Shown one piece after another: positions 7,010-15,630 of a DNA stretch of 25,799 nucleotides. Below the pieces are notes generated by a model. It saw nothing but the letters and a program-made list of their open reading frames with translations, had not been told where the DNA came from and did not search any database. The stretch is from positions 1 through 25,799 of the IMG/VR virus record IMGVR_UViG_3300049827_000022, one strand, 5' to 3'. Numbering within the stretch: position 1 is the first letter of the stretch; each line of letters starts with the position of its first letter. The translations under genes and the position numbers were made by a program. This DNA comes from a virus.

Positions 7010-7336
7010 TTATGATTGCCACGGTAGGGGATAAGCCACAATCGGAGGATTCAAAAAGTTCTCTATCTGTGCATCTAAATTCGCCTCGATTGCCTCGCAG
7101 TCTAGCCCAGCTTCTAGCCATGACTCGACCATTTCTTTCGTAACCTCATCGTAAGGAGTGAAACTCGCTTCGTGTGGTGCATCGACTGCTAAAGCTCCGT
7201 AAGTATTAGCCGTAAAATAAATAACATCCTCTTCATATTGCTTTTCAGCTCTCCAATGAATTACGCTAATTACTTTGTCCATTCCGTTAAGGGAAGGGAT
7301 AGAGTCTAGTTGAGATATTACCCAATTAAATGCCAT
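7010..7336 (-). CDS. Small conserved phage protein after the fibre (DUF7936-like)
   Basis: A 108-residue soluble protein, MAFNWVISQLDSIPSLNGMD at its start, followed by KVISVIHWRAEKQYEEDVIY, an acidic helical half, and a final NPPIVAYPLPWQS. The start pattern and the closing PLPW resemble small proteins often found beside tail fibres in marine and freshwater phages; I recall the family as DUF7936, with unknown function. The 38-nt AT-rich gap upstream has an A-rich leader (AAACAAACAAATAAT). A fibre assembly or chaperone role is a guess from position. Confidence 0.6.
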   Translation of the reverse strand: MAFNWVISQLDSIPSLNGMDKVISVIHWRAEKQYEEDVIYFTANTYGALAVDAPHEASFTPYDEVTKEMVESWLEAGLDCEAIEANLDAQIENFLNPPIVAYPLPWQS

Positions 7337-7374
7337 ATTATTTGTTTGTTTATTATTTCTTTATTTTTAATTTT

Positions 7375-10182
7375 TTATGCGGTTTGCCTTGTTTTAAATA
7401 CTTGAAATGCATATGTACCTGTACTTCCTGTATTATTTGTGAATCTATAACCACCTACACCAGGACTATGTGTCATTGCTCCAGTGCTATTAACAACAAA
7501 ACCTAAACTAAGGGTTACACCACCTCCACATATAAATACCTGAACAGCACCCGTATTAGTATTATTTACTATAATCATTCCAGACATTGATGGAAAATCA
7601 ACAAAAGCACCATTTGCTAGTGATATAAATGAACCGCTTGAATCTAATGTAGGATTTCCAACGGATACATTACTTTTAAATGTATTGCTAGTTAAAACTC
7701 CCCCCAAATCTAAAGACATAATAGGAGCATCAGAAGGGTTTATAATAGCAAAATTATCGCTTGAGTCTACCCCAATATGCCATCTATTAACATCATTTCT
7801 TTGCATTGTAAAATGTTTCCCAAACCCGCCTGATAATAAATTAGCAGTAAACATACCTCCGCCACCTTTGCTAAAAAATTGTCCCACTGAAATTGTAGTA
7901 TAACCAGCAGTAGAACCAATTTGTAAAGTATTATTAGTTAACAAATTTAATGGATTGCTATTACCGTCATTTGTGTAAAATTTTAATCCTCTTCCAGCCG
8001 TACCTACAATTTCTCCTTCACTTGAATTTGAAGATAAACGTAGTCCAGCACCAATTGATACACTACTTGAAAACGTAGCTGAGCCTGTAGAGGTTAAAAA
8101 TAAAGCGGTTACAGGTGTTGTTCCTGTTCCATTTGCACTAACTAAAAAATTAAGTTGACCTCCATTATTACCTGCAGCATTAGGATTAGAAGCAGATATT
8201 GCAGCTACTCTTTCATTACCTCCAAATGAATTATTTACTCTAAAATCTATTAAAGCTACATTTGAAGCACTTGCTCCTGTATTATTATAAATTGATATTG
8301 CAGCCGTAGATGTGCCAAAACCTGAGTTAAATCCTAAAGTTCCAGTAAGTGTGCCCCCCGCTAAAGGTAGGTAAGAGGATAACTGAGAGGTTAAGGCAAG
8401 CGTTCCGGTAGAAGAAGGCAAAGTAAACGATTGACCAGCTCCATTAGAAAAGCCAGCTTGTGCAATGATTGTACTTGTCGCTTGTATAGTACCTATAACC
8501 GTAACGCTACCACTTGCATACAAAGCAGAATTCCCCGTTGCAATTATAGATACTGCGTGATAACTTCCATTTGTATGGGTAATTCTTAAAGCATTACTTG
8601 CACTTGAATTACTTAAATCTATTGTTTGAGCATTAACGTAGGAGCTAAAATTGCCAAAAGTTCCGTTTAATCCTCCGGTTAAAGTTCCACCAGTCAAAGG
8701 TAAATAAGCCGTAGAATCTACTGAGCCATTAGCTTTTAAGAATTGAGCAGATGTACCACCCGTACGAATGAAAGATGAAGCAGTTAAAGAGGAATTAAAA
8801 GTACCTGCACCTGCATCGGTTAAAGTAATAACCGAAGCTCCAGTTTTTTGTATTGTAAAAGGTGCAGAGGTTGCAGCAGTATCGTTATTAATTAAAATAC
8901 CAAAACCGCTACCGCTAGAGTTTAAAGTTAAAGCTCTGCCTGATGAATGAGTAATTCTAATTGCATCGCCAGTACCTGAGCCAGTAACCCCCAATGCTAT
9001 GCCACTTCCTGACATTGCAAAAGTAGCAGTTGTTCCGACAATTGCACCAGTCATTGTTCCACCTGCTAATGGTAGATAATTAGCTCCGTTTGCAGGTGTA
9101 TAACCTAAAACGGTTGCAATACTTTTGTTCTTCCATAAATCGGTAGAAGATTCGTAAAATAAACCATCGTTATTTGTAAGCGAAGAAATGGCTACATCGT
9201 GAATTTCATCTAGCTCGTAACCGTTTTGAATCTTAACCTCAATTTGTCCTAATGTCGGATGCGCTCTAGTTACAACACCAATATAAACTAAATGCGCTGG
9301 GGCTAATTGCTTAGTAGTTGTATAAGTTCCTGCCGTTGTAGAAGAAAGATATAATTGCGCCCCTTCGGTTAATCCGCTTGTGTCTAAGCCACCTAAATCG
9401 CCCACACAAACGACATAGCCGTTAGCGTTATTAGATATATTAGCTTGAACCATTCCGAACGTTTGAGCCGAAGTAGCATCGCCAGTCGCAATAGCTTTTG
9501 AAACGGTTGGCTTATTGCCAGTCGCTCCGCTAATATAAACGATTGTGCCTTTTGTTAAAGTAGCCCCTGTTGTATTACGAACTTCACGAACTAAAGTGCC
9601 AGCTTGTCCAGCAACTGGAAACGTAATTAATGAGCCATCGCCTGCAATGTATTGAGTTGTATCGCCAGTAGGGTCATCAAACTTTGCGTTTAATGCATTT
9701 TGTAAATCTGTTTGAGAGCTTAAAGTTCCAGTTATCGCACCCCATACCGCAGTAGAATCTGCAATCTCAACGTAAACCGAGCCTGACCAACGATAGATTT
9801 TATTATTATCTAATGTGATGTATATCTTACCTGTTTCGCCTGTCGCTGGTAACGCTGCAAAATTAGCCACCTCAACTACATCATCAACGTATGAAGGCAA
9901 TTCTGAAGCGGGAACTTTACCACCTACTAAATTAGCCTTTAAAGCTAAAGCGTTATTAAGGTCAGTTTGGTTAGATAACGTACCTGTTATTTGCCCCCAA
10001 GAAACACCGAAATTGCTTGTTAAAGAATTGATATTAATTTCGACAACGGTAGGAGTTACATTTAAAACTATATCCTCTCTATTGTCGATTATATTGACAT
10101 CAATTATCTCATCGTTCGGTTGAGCCGTGATTTCAATTGTATTGGTAGTTTCGGTAACTATGATGTCTATAATATCTTCCAT
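7375..10182 (-). CDS. Tail fibre / receptor-binding protein
   Basis: A 935-residue, Ser/Thr/Gly/Ala/Asn-rich protein, the largest in the window. Repeats visible in the protein are WGQITGTLSNQTDLNNAL (62-79) and WGAITGTLSSQTDLQNAL (147-164), and three copies of YLPL(A/T)GGT(M/L)TG starting near residues 369, 493 and 604. These are typical trimeric fibre shaft motifs. The N-terminal 55 residues probably attach to the baseplate. The C-terminal 200 residues (…GGYRFTNNTGSTGTYAFQVF) would be the tip; no S74 intramolecular chaperone motif is visible, so a separate chaperone may be needed. It lies between a BppU-like adaptor and a small conserved gene. Confidence 0.85.
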   Translation of the reverse strand: MEDIIDIIVTETTNTIEITAQPNDEIIDVNIIDNREDIVLNVTPTVVEININSLTSNFGVSWGQITGTLSNQTDLNNALALKANLVGGKVPASELPSYVDDVVEVANFAALPATGETGKIYITLDNNKIYRWSGSVYVEIADSTAVWGAITGTLSSQTDLQNALNAKFDDPTGDTTQYIAGDGSLITFPVAGQAGTLVREVRNTTGATLTKGTIVYISGATGNKPTVSKAIATGDATSAQTFGMVQANISNNANGYVVCVGDLGGLDTSGLTEGAQLYLSSTTAGTYTTTKQLAPAHLVYIGVVTRAHPTLGQIEVKIQNGYELDEIHDVAISSLTNNDGLFYESSTDLWKNKSIATVLGYTPANGANYLPLAGGTMTGAIVGTTATFAMSGSGIALGVTGSGTGDAIRITHSSGRALTLNSSGSGFGILINNDTAATSAPFTIQKTGASVITLTDAGAGTFNSSLTASSFIRTGGTSAQFLKANGSVDSTAYLPLTGGTLTGGLNGTFGNFSSYVNAQTIDLSNSSASNALRITHTNGSYHAVSIIATGNSALYASGSVTVIGTIQATSTIIAQAGFSNGAGQSFTLPSSTGTLALTSQLSSYLPLAGGTLTGTLGFNSGFGTSTAAISIYNNTGASASNVALIDFRVNNSFGGNERVAAISASNPNAAGNNGGQLNFLVSANGTGTTPVTALFLTSTGSATFSSSVSIGAGLRLSSNSSEGEIVGTAGRGLKFYTNDGNSNPLNLLTNNTLQIGSTAGYTTISVGQFFSKGGGGMFTANLLSGGFGKHFTMQRNDVNRWHIGVDSSDNFAIINPSDAPIMSLDLGGVLTSNTFKSNVSVGNPTLDSSGSFISLANGAFVDFPSMSGMIIVNNTNTGAVQVFICGGGVTLSLGFVVNSTGAMTHSPGVGGYRFTNNTGSTGTYAFQVFKTRQTA

Positions 10183-10183
10183 T

Positions 10184-10522
10184 CTAGCGTGTTACTTCTG
10201 GTGTTACATTAAATCCTCCTTTTACGTATGTCTTTACTTCGCCACTTGACAAAGTAAATTGAATGTCGTAAACGTAATTAAAAACCTCAATGTTAATAAT
10301 TTGCGCATTGATTTTAAATAATCCGCTTGCTGCGTTAGTGATTGTGATGCCTGCCGATGAAGCGGATGTCAAAGAAAGAGATGCAGTCGTGTCTGAGTAT
10401 TGTTTACGAAGTTGCATTCTGATTGTTGCCCCAGTTAAGTTGATAGCCGTGCCGTTTTTCTTTACTTCGAAAGCTACTTCACTAAATGTATCGCCTTTTG
10501 TATGCGTGAAATTAAGAGCCAT
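10184..10522 (-). CDS. BppU-like baseplate/fibre adaptor
   Basis: A 112-residue beta-sandwich-like protein. It has the pattern of the BppU N-terminal domain: an initial strand and loop (FTHTKGDTFSEVAFEVKKNG), then the hallmark INLTGATIRMQLRKQYSDTT (about residues 27-46) and a final strand (GEVKTYVKGGFNV). In other phages such domains link the baseplate to receptor-binding proteins. The tail fibre gene starts 1 nt after its stop, which matches an adaptor for the fibre. Confidence 0.6.
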   Translation of the reverse strand: MALNFTHTKGDTFSEVAFEVKKNGTAINLTGATIRMQLRKQYSDTTASLSLTSASSAGITITNAASGLFKINAQIINIEVFNYVYDIQFTLSSGEVKTYVKGGFNVTPEVTR

Positions 10523-10587
10523 TTTCTATTTTGTTAAGGTAAACCTTTAATTTTTTAACGTTTGTATCTTTAGTTGCATATTTGCCC

Positions 10588-11088
10588 CTAGAGATACCAA
10601 CCTGTGAACGAGGCATCTTTGTCGGGGAACATATCTGCATTGCTATTCGTGTTATATTCTGGAAAACTTGACTGATTAAAACTCATATAATCAATGAATC
10701 TACGAGTGTAATGCTCTGCGATAGAGCGCTCTTTTTCGATTAAGAAGTCTATCTCATCCTTTTCTACGTTTTGAGCGTTCTCAGATGAATGTTTAAACAC
10801 TCCTTTGCCCCCAAATGTGTAAGCACTAAACGGCATAAACTCTACCATTGACCAATGAATTACCATCGGTTTGATATAAGTATTTAAAAGCGTTGTGTAA
10901 CCAGCTGGCAAGTTGCCTGCAACGATGCCATCATTAATTCTATTAAATAACTTTGTGCCTAAATACCCTTGAATGTGAATATCTTGTGCCACTTTTACCC
11001 ATTGAATAAAACGATCTGTGTCAATGTTACCGTTTAGAGCGGTAAATTTAACAATGTCATCACGGCTTATAAATAATGCTTGCGCCAT
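10588..11088 (-). CDS. Head-tail connector/adaptor protein candidate
   Basis: A 166-residue mostly helical protein starting MAQALFISRDDIVKFTALNG. The helical repeats FIQWVKVAQDIHIQGYLGTK and YTTLLNTYIKPMVIHWSMVE, then an acidic helix and a C-terminal Asn/Ser-rich tail, fit the gp6/gp15-like adaptor fold (DUF6712-like in Bacteroidota phages). It follows the portal gene with an 8-nt gap, which supports an adaptor that binds the portal ring. The exact family assignment is from memory. Confidence 0.55.
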   Translation of the reverse strand: MAQALFISRDDIVKFTALNGNIDTDRFIQWVKVAQDIHIQGYLGTKLFNRINDGIVAGNLPAGYTTLLNTYIKPMVIHWSMVEFMPFSAYTFGGKGVFKHSSENAQNVEKDEIDFLIEKERSIAEHYTRRFIDYMSFNQSSFPEYNTNSNADMFPDKDASFTGWYL

Positions 11089-11096
11089 TCTTTTAA

Positions 11097-12866
11097 TTAT
11101 TTGGGTAAAAATCCTTTATTCGGCATATCAATCGGTGCTTTGTAAACCAGATTGTTATCCTTTCTATATCCTTTGCCATCTGATTTATCAAATGGATTTG
11201 GCAAAATCTCGCCTGCTTTTCTTGCCTCTGCTGGTGTAATTTTTTCCGCTCCTTTTCTTCTTGGATCTACAAATCGCTTGTAAGTTTCACGAGTCCAAAA
11301 ATGATGACAAGCTCCACCCCCTTTGTAAAGGAATATGTCGTAAACATCTGCACCTCTTGGCCCAAATCCCGGGTTAGTATTTGGCTTTTCGCCCATACGG
11401 ATTATGTCCTCTTTACGGTATAGCTTATTTGCCTTTATCATTTTCTGGCAAAACTCACGAGAGTCTGCTGATATTTCGCCTGTATATCTGTAACGAGATG
11501 CAAACAATTGACCATCTTGCTCTGATTTTAAGTCTGGTCTTGCAACTCCTGTGGTTACAAATTCCCACACCTTAGACATAATAGACTTAGATGGGTTGTT
11601 TAAAGCCTCTAGCTCTGCATCTAAGCGTTCTTCATCTTCGTATGATACTGGACGGCTATCAATCAATTCCCATTCATCAGGATTCATTTCTGCCCCATAT
11701 TCTTCAACGTTTAATTTGTCGATATGAGATGATAATTTAAGCCCTGTTTCTTCTTCCATTTCATCCTTAGAAATCATCGGGTTTTGATCGATAAACTCCA
11801 AAGGTTGTAAAGTCTTAAAGTAAAGATTTAATGTGATGCCGTTAAATGCTAAAATAGCATCTAATGCCTCTAAAACTCTGTATTGTTTTGGTCTAATAAC
11901 CAAGTTATCAAATAAGATAGAAGCATTTTTTAACTCATCTGCATTTGAGCTAAATCCATTATTGGAAGGAATACCAAATAGCAAGCCCGATGTAATAGAG
12001 TGACCTAGCAAAATCTTGCCTCTTGATTCTTCGCTTAAATACTGATAATGAGCTGGCGCATCGTTTAATGGAACTGAATCGATAGTTGTTTTCTTAGTTT
12101 CATCGCTATTGAATGCAACTACAATTTTAGCACCTGTTGATCCTGTTAATTTACGTTTTACATCTGCTGCTTGCAATGCCATTTTCTCTTCGTCAGGCAC
12201 TCCATTATTGAAGTTAATTACAGATGTTGGAGAAAATCCATTTTGTACATCGTTAATTAAATAATCAGCAATTTCTTCTTCTAGCGTTGCGTATGCTAAT
12301 GCACCGATATAATCTACGTTTGAATAATACTTTTGTCCTACGCTATAATCACGCACACAAAGCAATTCAAGAGTTTGATTGCCGTATCCGAAAGCTGGAA
12401 TTCTTTTAGGCGGAAACTTTTTAGTTTCTTGCCAATTATCAGAATAATAATACGCTTCTATTTCGCCTTTATCGTTGCACTTTTCAGCTCTTAGCAATTG
12501 AGAAGGAACGTGCTCTACTCTTACAATTGAGTTCTTAGCCTTGTTGTATATTAATTGAAAGTATCCTTGACCTAGTAATTTATAGTCCGCTATAACGCAT
12601 TTTAATACCTCTGGTCTGAATAACATCTTCATCTGAGCGTAATCGTTCGGCTTCTTATTTGAATCCGTTGCATCTAAACCACGACCATAAATCAGTTTAT
12701 TGATTGAGTTAATAACCGAGTTATTTGTTGTCGAGTTATTATATCTATCAATTAAATACTGAAAGTAATCGTTGTCATCTCCAAACTCAACCCAATTATC
12801 TCTTTTCGATTCTGTGCTTGTTGGTGGCTTATGAGATTCAAAATTAAAAACGTGAACGTTACTCAT
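11097..12866 (-). CDS. Portal protein with C-terminal extra domain
   Basis: A 589-residue protein. Residues 1-360 have the portal pattern: an N-terminal motif (VEFGDDNDYFQYLIDRYNNS, about 26-45), NSINKLIYGRGL, the clip-like middle, and the long-helix region (GHSITSGLLFGI…ELKNASILFDNLVIRPKQ). After about residue 380 it continues through an acidic linker into a second segment, residues about 455-540: SADSREFCQKMIKANKLYRK, then GGGACHHFWTRETYKRFV, with C473, C520, H521 and H522. This resembles the C-terminal part of minor head (gpF-like) proteins, so this may be a portal/minor-head fusion. The portal call is good; the fusion interpretation is inference. Confidence 0.8.
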   Translation of the reverse strand: MSNVHVFNFESHKPPTSTESKRDNWVEFGDDNDYFQYLIDRYNNSTTNNSVINSINKLIYGRGLDATDSNKKPNDYAQMKMLFRPEVLKCVIADYKLLGQGYFQLIYNKAKNSIVRVEHVPSQLLRAEKCNDKGEIEAYYYSDNWQETKKFPPKRIPAFGYGNQTLELLCVRDYSVGQKYYSNVDYIGALAYATLEEEIADYLINDVQNGFSPTSVINFNNGVPDEEKMALQAADVKRKLTGSTGAKIVVAFNSDETKKTTIDSVPLNDAPAHYQYLSEESRGKILLGHSITSGLLFGIPSNNGFSSNADELKNASILFDNLVIRPKQYRVLEALDAILAFNGITLNLYFKTLQPLEFIDQNPMISKDEMEEETGLKLSSHIDKLNVEEYGAEMNPDEWELIDSRPVSYEDEERLDAELEALNNPSKSIMSKVWEFVTTGVARPDLKSEQDGQLFASRYRYTGEISADSREFCQKMIKANKLYRKEDIIRMGEKPNTNPGFGPRGADVYDIFLYKGGGACHHFWTRETYKRFVDPRRKGAEKITPAEARKAGEILPNPFDKSDGKGYRKDNNLVYKAPIDMPNKGFLPK

Positions 12867-13185
12867 AGAAAATTATGTTTTGAGTGCTTTCTACATATTC
12901 GCCATTATTAACCGAATACGTTGCAATCGTTTGGTTTGTGCAAAATACTTTATCACGATAAACTAAATTCGTGCCATCTAGAATTGTCATCTCATAGAAA
13001 TGACCTTCTTTTAAGGCAAGTATTTTAGAAAACGTAGAATAATAGGATCTTGATGAAGTTGTAATTGAATAAGTTGTAGAAACGTTTGTCGTTTCGTTTC
13101 TTAAAATTAAAGATGTTCCGCTACTTCTACGAGTAGGGATAAAGCGCACCGTTTGTGCCGTTCCTATTTCCTTTAATACTATCAC
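12859..13185 (-). CDS. Small beta-rich virion protein candidate (GTG start)
   Basis: A 108-residue protein that uses GTG as start (GTG ATA GTA TTA, read as M-I-V-L). It is Thr/Ser-rich with alternating strands (TTYSITTSSRSYYSTFSKIL, then FYEMTILDGTNLVYRDKVFC), which suggests a beta-sandwich. It lies between the tail tube gene's hairpin and the portal gene, with an 8-nt overlap with the portal start. No family recognised. A connector, decoration or adaptor role is conceivable. Confidence 0.6.
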   Translation of the reverse strand: MIVLKEIGTAQTVRFIPTRRSSGTSLILRNETTNVSTTYSITTSSRSYYSTFSKILALKEGHFYEMTILDGTNLVYRDKVFCTNQTIATYSVNNGEYVESTQNIIFYE

Positions 13186-13200
13186 AATAGATAAACGTAT
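13186..13200 (-). promoter_or_regulatory. ACGTTTAT element 5 nt before a GTG start
   Basis: Minus-strand ATACGTTTAT-CTATT-GTG, same element and spacing as at 16199-16212 and 22787-22800. Its presence just upstream of the GTG supports that codon as the start. Confidence 0.45.
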
Positions 13201-13226
13201 TTTAATATCGTTTGTTTATAAAATGG

Positions 13227-13250
13227 AAGAGGGGCAATCAAGCCCCCCTT
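13227..13250 (-). terminator. Terminator-like hairpin after tail tube gene
   Basis: Minus strand AAGGGGGGC-TTGATT-GCCCCTCTT: a 9-bp stem with one G·T pair and a 6-nt loop, followed by CCATTTTAT. The U-tract is short, so termination may be partial. It lies 23 nt after the stop codon. Confidence 0.65.
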
Positions 13251-13273
13251 CAAATCACAAAAAACAATCTTAA

Positions 13274-13801
13274 TTAAGAGCCTGAAACCACTGTGAATCC
13301 AGCAGCAACTAAAGTAGCACCTAAGAAGTTTGCAGGTACTGGCTCTTGACCAGTTAGTACCAATGTGTAGCCAGACAAATCGCCCATAGCTGCACCTGTT
13401 ACAATTGTTCCGCCAGATACCTCCATGCCATGGCGCAAGCCTGCATAGAATAGGTTTCCGTTGTTATCTTCAACGATAATTTGTGGACGGCCATAAGCTA
13501 ATAATTTGATTTGCTTGTGGTCGCTCATAGTTAATTTCTTTAAAGTCAAATTTAACGTTTGCTCAAAGAAAGTTGTTCCGTTTTCACGGCTTGATGTAAT
13601 AGTCTGCTCAAAGCTAGAATTTCCTTTCAAATCATATTTGTATGCGGTAGGAGTTCCAGCGACTGCATCAATTACATCAGTATCGGTTGCATCGTATGTG
13701 TAACCAGTTGCATCAAGCCAATTTACAAAATATACAGATTTTAACCCACCTGTACTGGTTTTGCAAGGTTCAATGCGCCCTAATGAAATATCACAAGACA
13801 T
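13274..13801 (-). CDS. Major tail (tube) protein candidate
   Basis: A 175-residue protein, MSCDISLGRIEPCKTSTGGL at its start, with beta-rich composition and no signal or membrane segments. Characteristic stretches are FEQTITSSRENGTTFFEQTL (about residues 63-82), LLAYGRPQIIVEDNNGNLFY (about 98-117) and SGGTIVTGAAMGDLSGYTLV (about 128-147). These resemble tail tube proteins of Bacteroidota siphoviruses. Hairpins lie on both sides (after the capsid gene and after this gene), as expected for one of the two most abundant virion proteins. A capsid decoration protein is the main alternative. Confidence 0.6.
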   Translation of the reverse strand: MSCDISLGRIEPCKTSTGGLKSVYFVNWLDATGYTYDATDTDVIDAVAGTPTAYKYDLKGNSSFEQTITSSRENGTTFFEQTLNLTLKKLTMSDHKQIKLLAYGRPQIIVEDNNGNLFYAGLRHGMEVSGGTIVTGAAMGDLSGYTLVLTGQEPVPANFLGATLVAAGFTVVSGS

Positions 13802-13830
13802 AGTATTATTATTTAAAAACGTTAAAAATT

Positions 13831-13854
13831 AGCACCCCGAATTAACGAGGTGCT
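13831..13854 (-). terminator. Rho-independent terminator hairpin after capsid gene
   Basis: Minus strand AGCACCTCG-TTAATT-CGGGGTGCT: a 9-bp stem with one T·G pair and a 6-nt loop, followed by AATTTTTAACG. On the plus strand it is followed by TTTTTTA, so it could be bidirectional, though no plus-strand gene reads toward it. It begins 15 nt after the capsid stop. Confidence 0.75.
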
Positions 13855-13869
13855 TTTTTATTTTGCTAA

Positions 13870-14823
13870 TTAGTTAGCAGAGTTAGTGATACCGTAAGTC
13901 ACGATTTCCTGAACGATTCCGTACTGAACACCTGCGCTCATACGCATTACTACACGAACGTTTTGAGATCCGTCAATATCTGCTAAGTCAATAACTTTAA
14001 CCTCAGTCATGTCAGATAACAAGCTAGTTCCAAAGTACAAGTTGTCTTTAGTAGTAGCGATAGCACGGTTAGCAGCTAATCCGTTTGCAACAAAGATTTT
14101 AACACCATCAAATGATAATGATCCGTTGTTGTACCATTGAGTTCCTTGAGCGTTAGTACCGTTAGCACCTAAACCTGAAGCACCAAATCCACCAAGAGCA
14201 CGAACGTAAGCACGAGCGATGTTTTGAGAAACGTAGATGTAAAGGTTTTCGTTAGTGTAAAGAGTAGCAGGGATTGCATCAACAATCTTGCCCATTTCAG
14301 CTACAACGTTTGCAGCAGTTACGGTAGTTCCAGCAACCTCTTGAGCAGCAGGTAGAGCAGCATCAGCAGCTAATAAAGCAGTAAATCCTGCAAACTCGCC
14401 AGCGTTAGCGTTTACACCTGACCAAATGTTAGTTTCGATCTTTGCAGCAACTTTAGCAGCAACGTGTGCAACTAAGAAATCAGCAAAAGATTTAGGCAAT
14501 ACATCGAAAGAAGAAAAACCTTGCTGAGCCGAAAGCCAGTCCGAATGGAAATCTTTTTTGCAAAGTTGTAAGTTTACTTGAAACTCCTCAGGTTGTAAAA
14601 TGCGCTCTGTTAAAGTAACAGTTGAAGTTGCATCAAAATCGCAAGTAGCATCTTTTAAAATGTCATCAGTAGAAAGTCTTTTGATAACCTCTTTGTATTT
14701 AATGTTTGGCTTGATCTCGATACCACCGTTATCGATAGTTGGAGAAGATAATAAAGCCGCTGCGATGATTTTATCCTTAAATTCACCCGCATAAGTCGTG
14801 GTAATTGATGTGCTAGTTGGCAT
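13870..14823 (-). CDS. Major capsid protein (HK97 fold)
   Basis: A 317-residue protein with the look of Bacteroidota-phage HK97-fold capsids. It includes an N-terminal region that may be trimmed, an E-loop-like segment (residues about 60-105, TVTLTERILQPEEFQVNLQL then KKDFHSDWLSAQQGF), a helix with ADFLVAHVAAKVAAKIETNI (about 113-132), an Ala-rich central helix, and a C-terminal beta region (GVQYGIVQEIVTYGI). The composition is Ala- and Thr-rich, as in abundant structural proteins. An A-rich leader precedes it and a strong hairpin follows it, which fits high, separately terminated expression. Position after protease and scaffold supports the call. Confidence 0.8.
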   Translation of the reverse strand: MPTSTSITTTYAGEFKDKIIAAALLSSPTIDNGGIEIKPNIKYKEVIKRLSTDDILKDATCDFDATSTVTLTERILQPEEFQVNLQLCKKDFHSDWLSAQQGFSSFDVLPKSFADFLVAHVAAKVAAKIETNIWSGVNANAGEFAGFTALLAADAALPAAQEVAGTTVTAANVVAEMGKIVDAIPATLYTNENLYIYVSQNIARAYVRALGGFGASGLGANGTNAQGTQWYNNGSLSFDGVKIFVANGLAANRAIATTKDNLYFGTSLLSDMTEVKVIDLADIDGSQNVRVVMRMSAGVQYGIVQEIVTYGITNSAN

Positions 14824-14840
14824 TTTTTTATTTAGTTAAT

Positions 14841-15419
14841 TTAGTTGAATAATTTATTGTAAACTGAATCCTGAATGTTTTTAGTGCGATTCTTTCCGTA
14901 CTTGTAACCTTCAGGTTTGATTGCTGATTCTGGATTAAAAGCCAATGGCTCTGCTCCTTCTTCTTGTGATGCTAATTCAATAGCCTCTTGTTTAACTTGA
15001 GCAGCTAATTTCAAAGCTTCGATTTCAGCTTTCAATTCAGCGATTTGAGATTCAAAGAATGTTTCTTTTGATACTGATTCAACGATTCTTTTAGCTTGTG
15101 GTGCTGATGAAGCTGCTTCCAATTCTGGTGCAACTGCTTCCTCAGGTGCTACTTCAGCTTCAGGAGCTTCCTCAGCCATTGGGCCAACTGAAGCAATAAC
15201 TCCTTCAACCTCAACAACTAACATTGTTCCATCTTGCAATTCATACTCGCCCACTGGCATCGGTACGATACCATCTGGAGTCACAATGCCAACTGAGTAT
15301 TCGGGCTCGAACTCTTCAGCCTCTACAACGGTAATGCCGTCTGCAAGAGTCATCTGAGCAAGCTTAACCTCTAGCGACAAAAGTGCTTTGATTTGGTTTA
15401 ACTTGTTTTTGTATTCCAT
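14841..15419 (-). CDS. Capsid scaffolding protein candidate
   Basis: A 192-residue acidic protein. The start at 15419 (MEYKNKLNQIKALLSLEVKL) is preferred over the longer frame to 15467, because the A-rich leader AAACAAACAAATAAA precedes it and the longer form would overlap the previous gene. The middle is Ala/Glu/Pro-rich low complexity (about residues 80-112), followed by a predicted coiled coil (SQIAELKAEIEALKLAAQVK). The C-terminus is basic (KPEGYKYGKNRTKNI), typical of scaffold tails that bind capsid protein. It lies between the protease and the major capsid gene. The call is based on composition and position. Confidence 0.65.
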   Translation of the reverse strand: MEYKNKLNQIKALLSLEVKLAQMTLADGITVVEAEEFEPEYSVGIVTPDGIVPMPVGEYELQDGTMLVVEVEGVIASVGPMAEEAPEAEVAPEEAVAPELEAASSAPQAKRIVESVSKETFFESQIAELKAEIEALKLAAQVKQEAIELASQEEGAEPLAFNPESAIKPEGYKYGKNRTKNIQDSVYNKLFN

Positions 15420-15444
15420 TTTATTTATTTGTTTGTTTAATTTA

Positions 15445-15630
15445 CTAGCTTCCAGAAACGACAACACGAGGCTCGTTTGTGTTAATTACTATCGCAGATC
15501 CTTGACCTACTAAAGCACCAATCCCTTGATTAATTGTTTCTCCTTTGCAACACTCCTTTGAGTATGTGCCATCTTCACAAAGACACGAATCTTTTGTGCC
15601 TCCTTGTGGACTTGATTTTTTATTTGCCAT
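15445..15630 (-). CDS. Small Cys-rich protein (61 aa)
   Basis: A 61-residue protein whose start overlaps the protease gene by 11 nt and whose stop lies 25 nt before the scaffold start. It has four Cys in a short span (CLCEDGTYSKECC), preceded by a Lys/Gly-rich N-terminus and followed by a Gly- and Val-rich tail (NQGIGALVGQGSAIVI). Four Cys could bind a metal or form disulfides. The position inside the capsid maturation block suggests a capsid-associated function, but this is inference. No family named with confidence. Confidence 0.6.
   Translation of the reverse strand: MANKKSSPQGGTKDSCLCEDGTYSKECCKGETINQGIGALVGQGSAIVINTNEPRVVVSGS

Noticed and set aside
9815-10123. 102-codon plus-strand ORF
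   Set aside because: Antisense shadow of the fibre gene N-terminus.
13831-13860. Plus-strand terminator with TTTTTTA
   Set aside because: It has the better U-tract on the plus strand, but there is no gene on that strand; it is kept only as a minus-strand (possibly bidirectional) element.
14841-15467. Longer start for the scaffold protein at 15467
   Set aside because: It would overlap the Cys-rich gene, and the Met at 15419 has a good A-rich leader.
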